A stretch of 16,921 nucleotides of DNA from JBBIRM01 sp037441765 (GTDB lineage: Bacteria; Desulfobacterota; BSN033; UBA1163): NCBI GenBank assembly GCA_037441765.1, contig JBBIRM010000050.1, positions 1 to 16,921 on the forward strand, read 5' to 3'. The number at the start of each line of letters is the position of its first letter. The first letter of the stretch is position 1. Below the pieces are notes generated by a model. It did not search any database. It was not told the origin of the DNA and saw nothing but the letters and a program-made list of their open reading frames with translations. Shown here piece by piece: positions 1 through 7,973 of the stretch. The translations under genes were made by a program, and so were the position numbers.

Positions 1-988
1 AGTGGTTTTCACAATATTTGTATAGAAGAAAGATAACCCCTTTCGCCATTGATTTTTGGACTTTTTCTATAAGGGTTTCAATATGTGCATAGGCCCCTTT
101 GAACTTGGTCGGGCACATAAACGTTTGAAGGTATCGGCGTGTAAGGCCTTCTAATGGATCGAGATCTTCATCAACCTTCAAGCGTAAGAATCGGCCTCCG
201 CTGCAAAGATCGTCCTGGACAATGACGGCCCCTGCCTCTTCGATGAGAAAGAAATAAGAGTCTGAGTGTACCATGTTGCCCGCGAGGAAGAGAGGGACCA
301 GAGGTTCTGTTTCCTCTTGTTTTTCTAATAGGGCATTTAGGAGTCCATTCAGAAGGTCGAGGTATCTTTGACGATCCACCAGATATCCCGCTCGAATAAT
401 TCTCGCAAAATCTTTACCAGAAATTTCTTTAGGATATTTTACCCTTAGCCAGTAGAGGCTTTGAACTTTTTCCCTGATTTGATTGAATAGGTGGATGGAG
501 GCCTTTAAGGACAGAGGGGAGACCTTTCCCACATTGGATTCCAAAAAGTTTTTAAATCGTTCAATCTCCAATCTGAGATATTGGTAAGAGAATTCAGAAT
601 CTAAATTTGAAGGCACCATCAAGTTGAACTGGAGGGGGATTCGTCTTTGAAGAGACCAGATATCTGCCAGACCCTGCATTGTGTCGCATGAATGGCTGAA
701 GACAATCCCTTTCAACAGATCGAGTTCCCCTTGAATTAGGGTTTCAAGTGATGATTTCACAAAATGACAACAATTGAGCGGAAGGTGTGCATTGACATGG
801 GAAATCTTAATCGGTGTGTCCATGAGGCGAAGGGGGAGGGCCCCGGCAGCGACGATCATCTCCTCAGGAACATAAGGGCAGAAAAAGCCAATAAGAGGAT
901 ATTTCTCAGATAAGGAAGAGAGCAATTCCTTGTAGCCCGATGAGGAGATGGCTGAAATTTCTTTAAAAATTGATTGAAGAGACCTCAC
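1..988 (-). CDS. 2-hydroxyacyl-CoA dehydratase / benzoyl-CoA reductase family subunit (HgdB/BcrC-like), partial at 3' end
   Basis: I translated this by hand; the frame is open from about 1000 to the left window edge (about 329 codons seen), so the C-terminus lies outside. The protein carries the PF06050 pattern: an N-terminal stretch like FFCPYVPEEMIVAAGALPLR, then PLNCCHFVKSSLE (C73/C74), FSHSCDTMQGLADIW (C101) and DDLCSGGR (about C262). The three cysteine positions match those that ligate the [4Fe-4S] cluster in HgdA/HgdB, FldB/C and BcrB/C. Members work as two-subunit enzymes that take an electron from an ATP-driven activator and dehydrate 2-hydroxyacyl-CoA or reduce aromatic acyl-CoA. The partner subunit and activator are not in the window. 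There is no usable ATG. An in-frame TAA at 1003-1005 limits the start to TTG (1000) or GTG (988), neither with a good ribosome binding site; I chose GTG. The exact substrate cannot be told from this subunit. Confidence 0.85.
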   Translation of the reverse strand, partial: MRSLQSIFKEISAISSSGYKELLSSLSEKYPLIGFFCPYVPEEMIVAAGALPLRLMDTPIKISHVNAHLPLNCCHFVKSSLETLIQGELDLLKGIVFSHSCDTMQGLADIWSLQRRIPLQFNLMVPSNLDSEFSYQYLRLEIERFKNFLESNVGKVSPLSLKASIHLFNQIREKVQSLYWLRVKYPKEISGKDFARIIRAGYLVDRQRYLDLLNGLLNALLEKQEETEPLVPLFLAGNMVHSDSYFFLIEEAGAVIVQDDLCSGGRFLRLKVDEDLDPLEGLTRRYLQTFMCPTKFKGAYAHIETLIEKVQKSMAKGVIFLLYKYCENH

Positions 989-1035
989 CCCTGTACCCAA
1001 TTTTTAAAGGCTATAAGAGATCGCGGTTGGCCTTA

Positions 1036-1064
1036 AATTTAACTCACGTGAGTTTTGATTTCAA
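1036..1064 (-). promoter_or_regulatory. Candidate sigma-70 promoter for the dehydratase gene
   Basis: Read on the minus strand there is TTGAAA (1064-1059), a 17-bp spacer, and TAAATT (1041-1036). The hexamers match the consensus only partly, but the spacing is ideal and transcription would start about 30-40 nt before the dehydratase start. The spacer contains the palindrome listed separately. This is inferred from sequence alone. Confidence 0.45.
1041..1054. promoter_or_regulatory. Perfect 14-bp palindrome, probable repressor operator
   Basis: AACTCACGTGAGTT is a perfect inverted repeat with no central gap. It covers nearly all of the -35/-10 spacer of the candidate dehydratase promoter, the classic place for a repressor operator of TetR or similar type. 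No regulator gene is visible in the window. The other divergent gene, the D-Ala-D-Ala carboxypeptidase, is a housekeeping type, so the dehydratase side is the likelier target. Confidence 0.5.
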
Positions 1065-1190
1065 TGGCAAAACCCAATGGGATGTAATTTCCCGCACTAA
1101 AGTGATGGGTTAAGATTGGATGAAGATTTATTGAAAAACAGAAAAGAATTTGTTATGAATGGAAACGTTTTTGAGACCTTGGAGGAAGAG

Positions 1191-2498
1191 ATGAACAATA
1201 TATTTTCAAAAAAAATTTGGTTCTCAATCATAATCTTTTTTCTCTTTTTTGGGCTCAACACCCATTCCACATTCCCAAAGACCATACAATCTACGAAAAA
1301 GATGAGGGTTTCTCAGAAGGCCAAGGCTTCCCAAAAGGATGAATCCCCTAAAAAGCCCCTGACTCAACAGAGTCCGATGGGAGGGCTCTGGTGCGAGGCA
1401 AAATCTGCAGTTTTGATGGATGCCCTGACAGGACAGATTCTCTATGAACAGGAGCCTCATTTAAAGATACCCCCTGCAAGTTTCGTCAAGATCCTCACCC
1501 TCTATCTCGTTTTCGATGCCATCCGCGCAGGGCAACTTAAAATGGATGAGATGGTTACAGTAAGCGAAAAGGCCTGGAGGACTCAAGGTTCAAAGATGTT
1601 TATCAAAGTTGGGGAACGGGTCAGGGTGGAGGATCTGATCAAAGGCGTTGCAATTGCCTCAGGAAATGATGCCTGTGTCGCATTGGCCGAACATCTCGCT
1701 GGTTCGGAGGAGGTCTTTGTATCGAAGATGAACGAAAAGGCAAAACTTTTGGGTCTTAAAGAGTCTCAATTTAAGAACTCTCATGGTATGCCTGATGAAG
1801 AGCAGTATACCACTGCTATGGATATGGCCATTTTGGCCAAGCGATACCTTGAAGATCATCCAGAGTCTCTTTCTTTCCATTCCCAAACGGAATTTGAATA
1901 CAATGGAATTCGGCAGGGGAATCGGAATACCCTTCTTGGGAAAAACCTTGGAGTCGATGGACTGAAGACTGGCCATATTGAGGAATCAGGCTACCACCTT
2001 TTAGCCACTGCAAAACGCAATGGGCAGAGAATGATTGCTGTTGTCATGGGTTGTGACAGGGTTAGGAAGAGAGGGCCAGAGGCAGAAAAACTCTTAGAGT
2101 ATGGTTTCAAAAACTTTTCAACAGTCGAGGTGGTTAAAAAGGGGGCAACGTTTGGGCCTGTGAAGGTGAAGAGAGGAAAGGTGAGAGAGATTCTTCTCAC
2201 CTCCGAAGAGGATGGGAGGGTCACAGTACCTAAAGGTAAGGAGAGTTTGGTTTCAGCGGTTCCTCAGTTGCCACCTTTTGTCATTGCTCCAATTCAAAAG
2301 GGACAGAGGGTGGCAAAGGTTCTTATCGAGAACGAAGGAAAGGTGATTAAAGAGGTCAACCTCCTTTCATTTTCGAGTGTTGAGAAGAGTTTAATCCCAC
2401 CCTGGCCCACTCTTGTGGGAATCCTTTTGGGCCTGGCCGTAATTGTCCTCTTTTGGGTTTGGTGGTTTCGTCGGCCAAGGCCAAAGCCAATTCGGTAG
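1191..2498 (+). CDS. D-alanyl-D-alanine carboxypeptidase (DacA/PBP5 family, peptidase S11)
   Basis: This is a periplasmic DD-carboxypeptidase that trims the terminal D-Ala from peptidoglycan pentapeptides. I chose ATG 1191 over the longer open frame because GGAGGAAGAG lies directly upstream and the product then begins with a signal peptide (hydrophobic residues about 10-22). A charged, low-complexity linker (about 30-62) precedes the catalytic domain. All three penicillin-binding motifs are present: SFVK (S97, K100), SGN (157-159) and KTG (259-261). A PBP5 C-terminal beta domain follows (about 305-390). The C-terminus has a hydrophobic segment (about residues 400-422, from WPTLVGILLGLAVIVLFWVWW) and then a basic tail. 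That looks like a real transmembrane anchor rather than the amphipathic helix of E. coli PBP5. The predicted 435 aa is normal to slightly long. It stands alone, converging on the 2531 gene with only 32 bp between and no obvious terminator. Confidence 0.93.
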   Translation: MNNIFSKKIWFSIIIFFLFFGLNTHSTFPKTIQSTKKMRVSQKAKASQKDESPKKPLTQQSPMGGLWCEAKSAVLMDALTGQILYEQEPHLKIPPASFVKILTLYLVFDAIRAGQLKMDEMVTVSEKAWRTQGSKMFIKVGERVRVEDLIKGVAIASGNDACVALAEHLAGSEEVFVSKMNEKAKLLGLKESQFKNSHGMPDEEQYTTAMDMAILAKRYLEDHPESLSFHSQTEFEYNGIRQGNRNTLLGKNLGVDGLKTGHIEESGYHLLATAKRNGQRMIAVVMGCDRVRKRGPEAEKLLEYGFKNFSTVEVVKKGATFGPVKVKRGKVREILLTSEEDGRVTVPKGKESLVSAVPQLPPFVIAPIQKGQRVAKVLIENEGKVIKEVNLLSFSSVEKSLIPPWPTLVGILLGLAVIVLFWVWWFRRPRPKPIR

Positions 2499-2530
2499 AG
2501 GAAGAAACTGGGGGGAACAAAGTGACCTTC

Positions 2531-3493
2531 TCATGAATGCCTCTCTCCAAAAATCTCTTTGAAATAATCGAAGAGGGTTGGGTTAAAATGAAGCAATTTC
2601 TTCTGAAAATGTTTATCTTGAATATTGACCGTCCAGGTCTTCCAATCCTCTTTTTGGGGATCCATCCCTAAGACCTGCATTTCCCAGAGGGTATTAATAG
2701 AATATCCAATAGGATCTTCCAGGCTTTGACTGAAATTTCCCTGGTAACGTTGATATGCCTTTTGGTAAAAAGGCTCGGTAGTGATTGACCCTTGGCTGAG
2801 AACAGAAAGGTCAGTTAGAGGGTGGCCCGGAAGATTTCCAACCTTTGAAACTTCAAAGATACATTGAGAAAAGATGGGGATCAGTTTTACCCCCTTCTTC
2901 TGACATTCCTGATAAATCCGTTGAATCCCTTCAAGGCTCCCACAGGCTGTAAGGACATAGACCTCTTTGGGAAGATGATGATTAAATCCGTTTCTTAGAA
3001 AGGAGGCGATCGTAGAACCTGAGGCAATGGTTGTCTCTGGGATCAACCAGGTTTCTCCTCGGTACTGCCCGATCAAAGGTTGATTTTGAACTTCCCAATC
3101 GGTCCCTTCCTGGTTGAGAACTCTCTGGAGTTTGATAAAACTGGTGGGGAGGAGGTAAAGGTCAAAGGGTGAAGCAGATCCCATGACATATTGTAGGTCA
3201 AATGGATAAGCGCCCTTCAAGATGATGTATTGAGAGAGGTCCTTACGAGACCACTGTTCAAAGAATACCTCGACAAATTCCCGGGCAATATAGCGTATAA
3301 GGTTAAATTTCGGTCTACCACTTAAACCCCTTCCGAGGAGAAATTGCTGGCCAACCCCGCTCTCGACAACATAGATCAAAGGAGGTATGGATGGGTCATT
3401 TCTTAGGTTTCGAACTTCCCAAACCTTAGAACTTCCGATCGCATTCGTTGCGTAAAGATTCCCAATATTCTCAAGGAAGATACGCTCGGACAC
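2531..3493 (-). CDS. Uncharacterised protein with a phosphoribosyltransferase-like (UPRT-type) core
   Basis: The 320-aa protein starts at GTG 3493 behind AGGAGG. I do not recognise a named family, but the centre resembles type-I phosphoribosyltransferases of the uracil kind. LIPETTIASGST (150-161) parallels the PRPP loop LVVDPMLATGG. About 25 residues later, TACGSLEGIQRI (182-193) parallels the VAAPEGI segment, and VGNLPGHPLTD (218-228) parallels the IPGLGD uracil-binding turn. The second acidic position of the common PRPP motif is absent and the PRPP loop threonine is serine. Activity is therefore uncertain, and it may only share the fold. It is 18 nt downstream of a solute-binding protein and in the same direction as carAB, which suggests a link to pyrimidine or nucleobase metabolism. 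That link is inference. The C-terminal third (about 230-320) matches nothing I know. Confidence 0.5.
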   Translation of the reverse strand: MSERIFLENIGNLYATNAIGSSKVWEVRNLRNDPSIPPLIYVVESGVGQQFLLGRGLSGRPKFNLIRYIAREFVEVFFEQWSRKDLSQYIILKGAYPFDLQYVMGSASPFDLYLLPTSFIKLQRVLNQEGTDWEVQNQPLIGQYRGETWLIPETTIASGSTIASFLRNGFNHHLPKEVYVLTACGSLEGIQRIYQECQKKGVKLIPIFSQCIFEVSKVGNLPGHPLTDLSVLSQGSITTEPFYQKAYQRYQGNFSQSLEDPIGYSINTLWEMQVLGMDPQKEDWKTWTVNIQDKHFQKKLLHFNPTLFDYFKEIFGERHS

Positions 3494-3511
3494 TTGACCC
3501 TCCTGTATTCT

Positions 3512-4492
3512 CTATTTGGGCATCACTCCACTTGAAAATCTCTCTGTAAAAAACTTTTTTACCTCTGGCATTCTATCTAAGAGCCCTGCTTTAAACATAT
3601 CCTTGGCCACATTCTCCCATTTTTTTGGTTGGATATATCCTAACCCATACCTTTTTGTATCCCCTGTGATCATCAAGGCCCTTACCGAATCCAATGCATC
3701 CATTTCATATGCCAGGTCAAAATTTTCACTGATCTTTTTAAAAATTTCAAATGCCTCACTAAAGTGGGAGAGGGTCCATTGAAAACCTTTATACCTCCCT
3801 GAGACCACCGCTCGGACAATCTCTGGGTATTTTTTGATAATCTCCTCGGTAGAAAAGAGCACACTGTCCATCCAATCAATTCCCAGATCCTTATAGTCAA
3901 CCGTGTAGAAAGTCTTCCCCATTTTTTTAACTTCCCTTTGTGCTTTAATCAACTCGCTGTAGACCCTTGCAGAAGCAATTGTCCAGGTTCCAGAAAGCCA
4001 GGGTTGAAGATCCACTCCCTGGTTTTGTAAGGTTATCTGTTTTTCCCATCCTTTTCCCACAACGCATTTTATCTTGGTCTCATTTTTAGGTAAGATCCCA
4101 ACATTTCCCTTGATGTCTTTCGATGATCGAATTGGTTTCCAACTGATGATCCTGATCGGGTTGGTTTGGAAATCTACACTTAGACCAACCAGGGGTAATC
4201 CCTCTTTTTCTCGAGCCCTGGCAATATTCTCAGGAGACTCAATTCCAAACACGATCTGTCCAGCTCTTGCAGAGTCCACTACCTTTTGAATCGGAGAGAC
4301 CCCCTGTTCCCCCTGGACTTCCTTTACCTTCAACTTTCCATAAAACCCCTTTTCCAGAGCAACCCAACCTCCTGATGATTCGATGTGGATGGGCAAGGCT
4401 TCATAGACGATCACCTCCCTTTCCTGGCATAGCAGAGAAAAGGGAAAACCAACAGATCCTATGAGGATGAGGCAGAACAAAAATCTTTTCAT
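3512..4492 (-). CDS. ABC-transporter substrate-binding protein, NMT1/THI5-SsuA-like
   Basis: This is a predicted periplasmic ligand-binding protein of 326 aa. Residues 1-21 form a signal peptide with a basic start and hydrophobic core. A cysteine at about 22 (FSLLCQ) does not fit a strict lipobox, so lipoprotein status is doubtful. The mature part has the type-2 binding-protein order of the NMT1/THI5 (PF09084) group: an N-terminal VYEALPIHIESSGGWVALEKG segment, IVFGIESPENIARAREKEGLPLVGL, a hinge, and a C-terminal helical half with EIIKKYPEIVRAVVSG. Family members bind thiamine-pyrimidine precursors, riboflavin, sulfonates, nitrate or taurine; the ligand here cannot be read from sequence. No permease or ATPase gene is in the window, so it is an orphan or works with a distant transporter. 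It starts 32 nt after carB and is followed 18 nt later by the phosphoribosyltransferase-like gene, probably as one transcript. Its ribosome binding site is weak. Confidence 0.75.
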   Translation of the reverse strand: MKRFLFCLILIGSVGFPFSLLCQEREVIVYEALPIHIESSGGWVALEKGFYGKLKVKEVQGEQGVSPIQKVVDSARAGQIVFGIESPENIARAREKEGLPLVGLSVDFQTNPIRIISWKPIRSSKDIKGNVGILPKNETKIKCVVGKGWEKQITLQNQGVDLQPWLSGTWTIASARVYSELIKAQREVKKMGKTFYTVDYKDLGIDWMDSVLFSTEEIIKKYPEIVRAVVSGRYKGFQWTLSHFSEAFEIFKKISENFDLAYEMDALDSVRALMITGDTKRYGLGYIQPKKWENVAKDMFKAGLLDRMPEVKKFFTERFSSGVMPK

Positions 4493-4524
4493 TATTCTTT
4501 AGTAGATCACTTTGAATAATTCAT

Positions 4525-7500
4525 TCAGGTTCGTAAGACCTCACCTTCCAAATAGAGAATTTCCTTTGATGGTTTCGGGGGAGAGATGCTACGAATATAA
4601 TCCTGGATGGGTTTTACAGACATTCCCCTTTTGAGCAAGGACTCTATCCCATTGACGACCGCCTCAGCACCGGAGAGGGTGGTGATGCATGGGATATTAT
4701 GTGCTACGGATTGACTCCGGATGGCCACCTCATCCGCCTTGGGTTTTTTCCCGCTGGGCGTATTGATCACGAGGTGAATCTCTCCATTCTTAATCCTGTC
4801 CACAATGTCTGGCCTGCCTTCCCCTACCTTAAAAACCGTTTGAACTGGAATACCACTATTGAGCAGAACCTTTGCAGTTCCCTTTGTCGCCACGATTTCG
4901 AATCCAAGGTCGACCAATTTCTTTGCGACAAAGACAATAGACCTTTTATCCTTGTTCATGACGCTGATGAAGACTCTCCCCTTTAAGGGGATATTTAAAC
5001 CCGCACCGATCTGTGATTTTGCAAAAGCCAGTCCAAAATCAAAATCTATGCCCATGACCTCACCGGTCGATTTCATCTCCGGACCAAGAACCGTATCGAT
5101 TCCAAAGAAGCGATTAAATGGGAAGACAGATTCCTTCACCGCGAAATGTCTGGTTTCTATCTCATGGGTCAATCCAAGATCTTTGAGACTTAAGCCGGTC
5201 ATCACTTTGGCAGCTACCTTGGCCCATGGGATCCCTGTCGCTTTGCTGATGAAAGGGATAGTTCTTGAGGCCCTCGGATTTACCTCGAGGACATAGATCA
5301 CATCGTTTTTGATGGCATATTGAATATTCATCAACCCCACAACCTGAAGTTCTTTGGCCAAGGAATAGGTGTTCTGTTTCAGTCCTTCAATCAGTTCATC
5401 GGTAAGGGAGTAAGGGGGGGTAACCATCGCACTGTCTCCAGAATGGATCCCAGCGGCCTCGATGTGTTCCATGATCCCGGCAATGATACAGGTTTCTCCA
5501 TCCGCCACTGCATCAACATCGATTTCAATCGCATCTTCTAAAAATTTATCAATTAAAATAGGATGCTCAGGAGAGGATTCAACTGCATGCCGGATAAAAC
5601 TTTTTAAGGACTCTTCATCGTAGATGATCTCCATCGCCCTTCCACCCAAAACATAGGAGGGTCTAACAATTACTGGATAGCCAATTTCATTGGCAATGGT
5701 TCTTGCTTCTTCAAAAGAGGTGGCGGTGTCATTTGGAGGTTGGATTAGACCTAATTTTTTAAGAAGGATTTTGAAACGTTCCCGATCCTCAGCCCGGTCG
5801 ATATTGTCCGGGGTTGTACCGATGATCTTTGCCCCTGCCTTCTTCAGGGGAACCGCTAAATTGAGAGGGGTCTGGCCACCAAACTGGACAATCACCCCAT
5901 CAGGTTTTTCGACCTGAATGATATGGAGGACATCTTCGAAGGTTAAAGGTTCGAAATAGAGTTTATCAGAGGTATCGTAATCCGTGGAGACCGTCTCAGG
6001 ATTTGAGTTCACCATGATCGTCTCATAGCCCAATTCCTTTAGGGCAAATGAGGCATGAACACAACAATAGTCAAATTCAATTCCCTGCCCGATTCGATTG
6101 GGGCCTCCCCCCAGGATCATAATCTTTTTCTTTGAAGAAGGAATCGATTCACTTTCTTTCTCATAGGTTGAATAGTAATAAGGTGTGTAGGCTTCAAATT
6201 CCGCACCACAAGTATCCACCAACTTATATGTAGGGAGGATCCCCTTCTCATTTCTCAAAGAACGAATTGTATTTTCGTCAAAGCCAAGAAGATATCCCAA
6301 TTGATAATCGGAGAAACCGTACTCCTTGGCCTTCCTGAGAAGGGGTTCTGGAAGATGAAGTTGGTCGGGAGTGAAGCTTCCCCTCCAGAGTTCTAAGTCC
6401 CTGAGTTTGGGTCCATAAGACCGGATCTCTTTTTCGAGATCAACAATCTCCTGGATATTTTTAAGAAACCAGGGATCGATCCTTGTCAATTCATGAATTT
6501 CGTCCATCTCCATTCCCACCATAAAGGCATATCTGATATAGAAGATCCTTTCTGCATTAGGAGTGGATAGATTTTTCTTGATCTGCTCGATAAGATTGGA
6601 TCGAGTGGCTGGATCGAGATGATCGAGAGGATAGGGGATTACATCCTTTCCGTCCGCGCCCAAACCAAACCTTCCATTCTCCAATGAACGGAGACCCTTT
6701 TGAAGTGCTTCTTTGAAAGTTCTTCCGATGGCCATAGTCTCTCCCACTGACTTCATTGAAACGGTCAGTGTTGGGTCGGCCTCAGGGAATTTTTCAAAAG
6801 TGAATCTGGGGATCTTTACAACGCAATAATCGATTGTGGGTTCAAAAGAAGCAGGTGTCTTTTTTGTGATATCATTTGGAATCTCATCGAGGGTATAGCC
6901 AACTGCAAGTTTCGCCGCAATCTTAGCGATAGGGAATCCCGTAGCCTTTGAGGCAAGGGCTGAAGAACGAGATACCCTTGGATTCATTTCGATGATGACC
7001 ATGCGACCATCTTCAGGCCGGACTGCAAATTGAATATTCGATCCACCGGTTTCAACCCCGATCTCTCGAATGGCACGGATGGCTGCATCTCTCATCCTCT
7101 GGTACTCTTTATCTGTTAAGGTCTGCGCAGGGGCCACTGTAATGCTATCCCCTGTGTGAATACCCATCGGATCAAGATTTTCAATGGAACAGATGATCAC
7201 AACATTATCTTTTAAGTCCCTCATCACCTCCAGTTCATACTCCTTCCAACCAATCACAGACTCCTCAATCAAGATTTCGTTGATCATGCTCCATTCAAGC
7301 CCACGGGCAGCGACCTCTTCAAACTCCTTAATATTATAGGCCACACCTCCCCCTGTTCCTCCCAGGGTGAAACTTGGCCTTACGATTAAAGGAAACCCAA
7401 TCTCCTTGGCGATCTCCATGGCTTCATTAAGGGAATAGGCCAACCCACTCTTTGGGAGATCAAGTCCTATCTTCTTCATCGATTCCTTAAAAAGATTTCT

Positions 7501-7884
7501 GTCCTCTCCCTTCTTGATGGCCTCATATTTAGCACCAATCATCTGAACTCCATATCTCTCTAAGACTCCTGTCTCATAGAGGGTCACTGAAACGTTAAGC
7601 CCAGTCTGTCCTCCCAAAGTGGGAAGTAGGGCATCGGGTCTCTCTTTCTCGATGATTTTTTCACAGACCTCTGGGGTGATCGGTTCAATATAAGTGCAAT
7701 CTGCCATCTCAGGGTCGGTCATGATTGTGGCAGGGTTGGAGTTAACAAGAACCACCTCAAAACCCTCTTCCCTCAGGGCTTTACAGGCCTGGGTTCCAGA
7801 GTAGTCAAATTCACAGGCCTGGCTGATGACAATAGGTCCAGAGCCAATGATCATGATCTTTTTAATATCTGTACGCTTAGGCAT
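4525..7884 (-). CDS. carB: Carbamoyl-phosphate synthase large subunit
   Basis: This subunit uses glutamine-derived ammonia, bicarbonate and two ATP to make carbamoyl phosphate for pyrimidine and arginine synthesis. The protein shows the family's two homologous ATP-grasp halves. The first (about 1-400) has IMIIGSGPIVISQACEFDYS, LGGQTGLN and EMNPRVSRSSALASKATG. The second (about 570-950) has IMILGGGPNRIGQGIEFDYC, FGGQTPLN and EVNPRASRTIPFISKATG. The oligomerisation domain lies between them, and a C-terminal MGS-like regulatory domain (from about 960, FISVMNKDKRSIVFVAKKL) follows. That domain is where UMP or ornithine acts in other bacteria. At 1119 aa it is about 45 residues longer than E. coli CarB. 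Part of this is a C-terminal tail of about 22 residues after the usual end (KPIQDYI). It starts at ATG 7884 behind a modest AGAAG-type site, 89 nt after carA. Confidence 0.98.
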   Translation of the reverse strand: MPKRTDIKKIMIIGSGPIVISQACEFDYSGTQACKALREEGFEVVLVNSNPATIMTDPEMADCTYIEPITPEVCEKIIEKERPDALLPTLGGQTGLNVSVTLYETGVLERYGVQMIGAKYEAIKKGEDRNLFKESMKKIGLDLPKSGLAYSLNEAMEIAKEIGFPLIVRPSFTLGGTGGGVAYNIKEFEEVAARGLEWSMINEILIEESVIGWKEYELEVMRDLKDNVVIICSIENLDPMGIHTGDSITVAPAQTLTDKEYQRMRDAAIRAIREIGVETGGSNIQFAVRPEDGRMVIIEMNPRVSRSSALASKATGFPIAKIAAKLAVGYTLDEIPNDITKKTPASFEPTIDYCVVKIPRFTFEKFPEADPTLTVSMKSVGETMAIGRTFKEALQKGLRSLENGRFGLGADGKDVIPYPLDHLDPATRSNLIEQIKKNLSTPNAERIFYIRYAFMVGMEMDEIHELTRIDPWFLKNIQEIVDLEKEIRSYGPKLRDLELWRGSFTPDQLHLPEPLLRKAKEYGFSDYQLGYLLGFDENTIRSLRNEKGILPTYKLVDTCGAEFEAYTPYYYSTYEKESESIPSSKKKIMILGGGPNRIGQGIEFDYCCVHASFALKELGYETIMVNSNPETVSTDYDTSDKLYFEPLTFEDVLHIIQVEKPDGVIVQFGGQTPLNLAVPLKKAGAKIIGTTPDNIDRAEDRERFKILLKKLGLIQPPNDTATSFEEARTIANEIGYPVIVRPSYVLGGRAMEIIYDEESLKSFIRHAVESSPEHPILIDKFLEDAIEIDVDAVADGETCIIAGIMEHIEAAGIHSGDSAMVTPPYSLTDELIEGLKQNTYSLAKELQVVGLMNIQYAIKNDVIYVLEVNPRASRTIPFISKATGIPWAKVAAKVMTGLSLKDLGLTHEIETRHFAVKESVFPFNRFFGIDTVLGPEMKSTGEVMGIDFDFGLAFAKSQIGAGLNIPLKGRVFISVMNKDKRSIVFVAKKLVDLGFEIVATKGTAKVLLNSGIPVQTVFKVGEGRPDIVDRIKNGEIHLVINTPSGKKPKADEVAIRSQSVAHNIPCITTLSGAEAVVNGIESLLKRGMSVKPIQDYIRSISPPKPSKEILYLEGEVLRT

Positions 7885-7973
7885 ATCTTTTTCTTCTAAA
7901 TATTTTCATGGATCATAATAGATCCGAAATCTAAGTATCGGAATTCGAAATAATTTCAAAATTTAAATTTTCT
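7885..7973 (-). other. carA-carB spacer with two overlapping small inverted repeats
   Basis: This 89-bp AT-rich gap separates carA from carB. It contains GGATC (7910-7914) with GATCC (7921-7925), and TCCGA (7923-7927) with TCGGA (7938-7942). The two stems share bases 7923-7925, so only one can form at a time. There is no U-tract after either stem in the minus direction, so this is not a terminator. Confidence 0.4.

Larger units (their letters stand above)
989..1190. other. Divergent intergenic spacer
   Basis: This is non-coding spacer between the minus-strand dehydratase gene and the plus-strand carboxypeptidase. It holds the palindrome and minus-strand promoter described separately. I could not find a convincing plus-strand promoter for the carboxypeptidase; TTTCAA (1059-1064) with TGTAAT 18 bp downstream is the best, weak candidate. 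An open frame continues upstream of 1191 to a TTG at 1116, but it has no ribosome binding site or conserved sequence. Confidence 0.5.

Noticed and set aside
1116..1190. 25-codon N-terminal extension of the D-Ala-D-Ala carboxypeptidase
   Set aside because: The extension starts at TTG without a ribosome binding site and would bury the signal peptide; GGAGGAAGAG directly precedes ATG 1191.
4859..5296. 145-codon open frame on the plus strand inside carB
   Set aside because: It is antisense to conserved CarB sequence and has no independent support.
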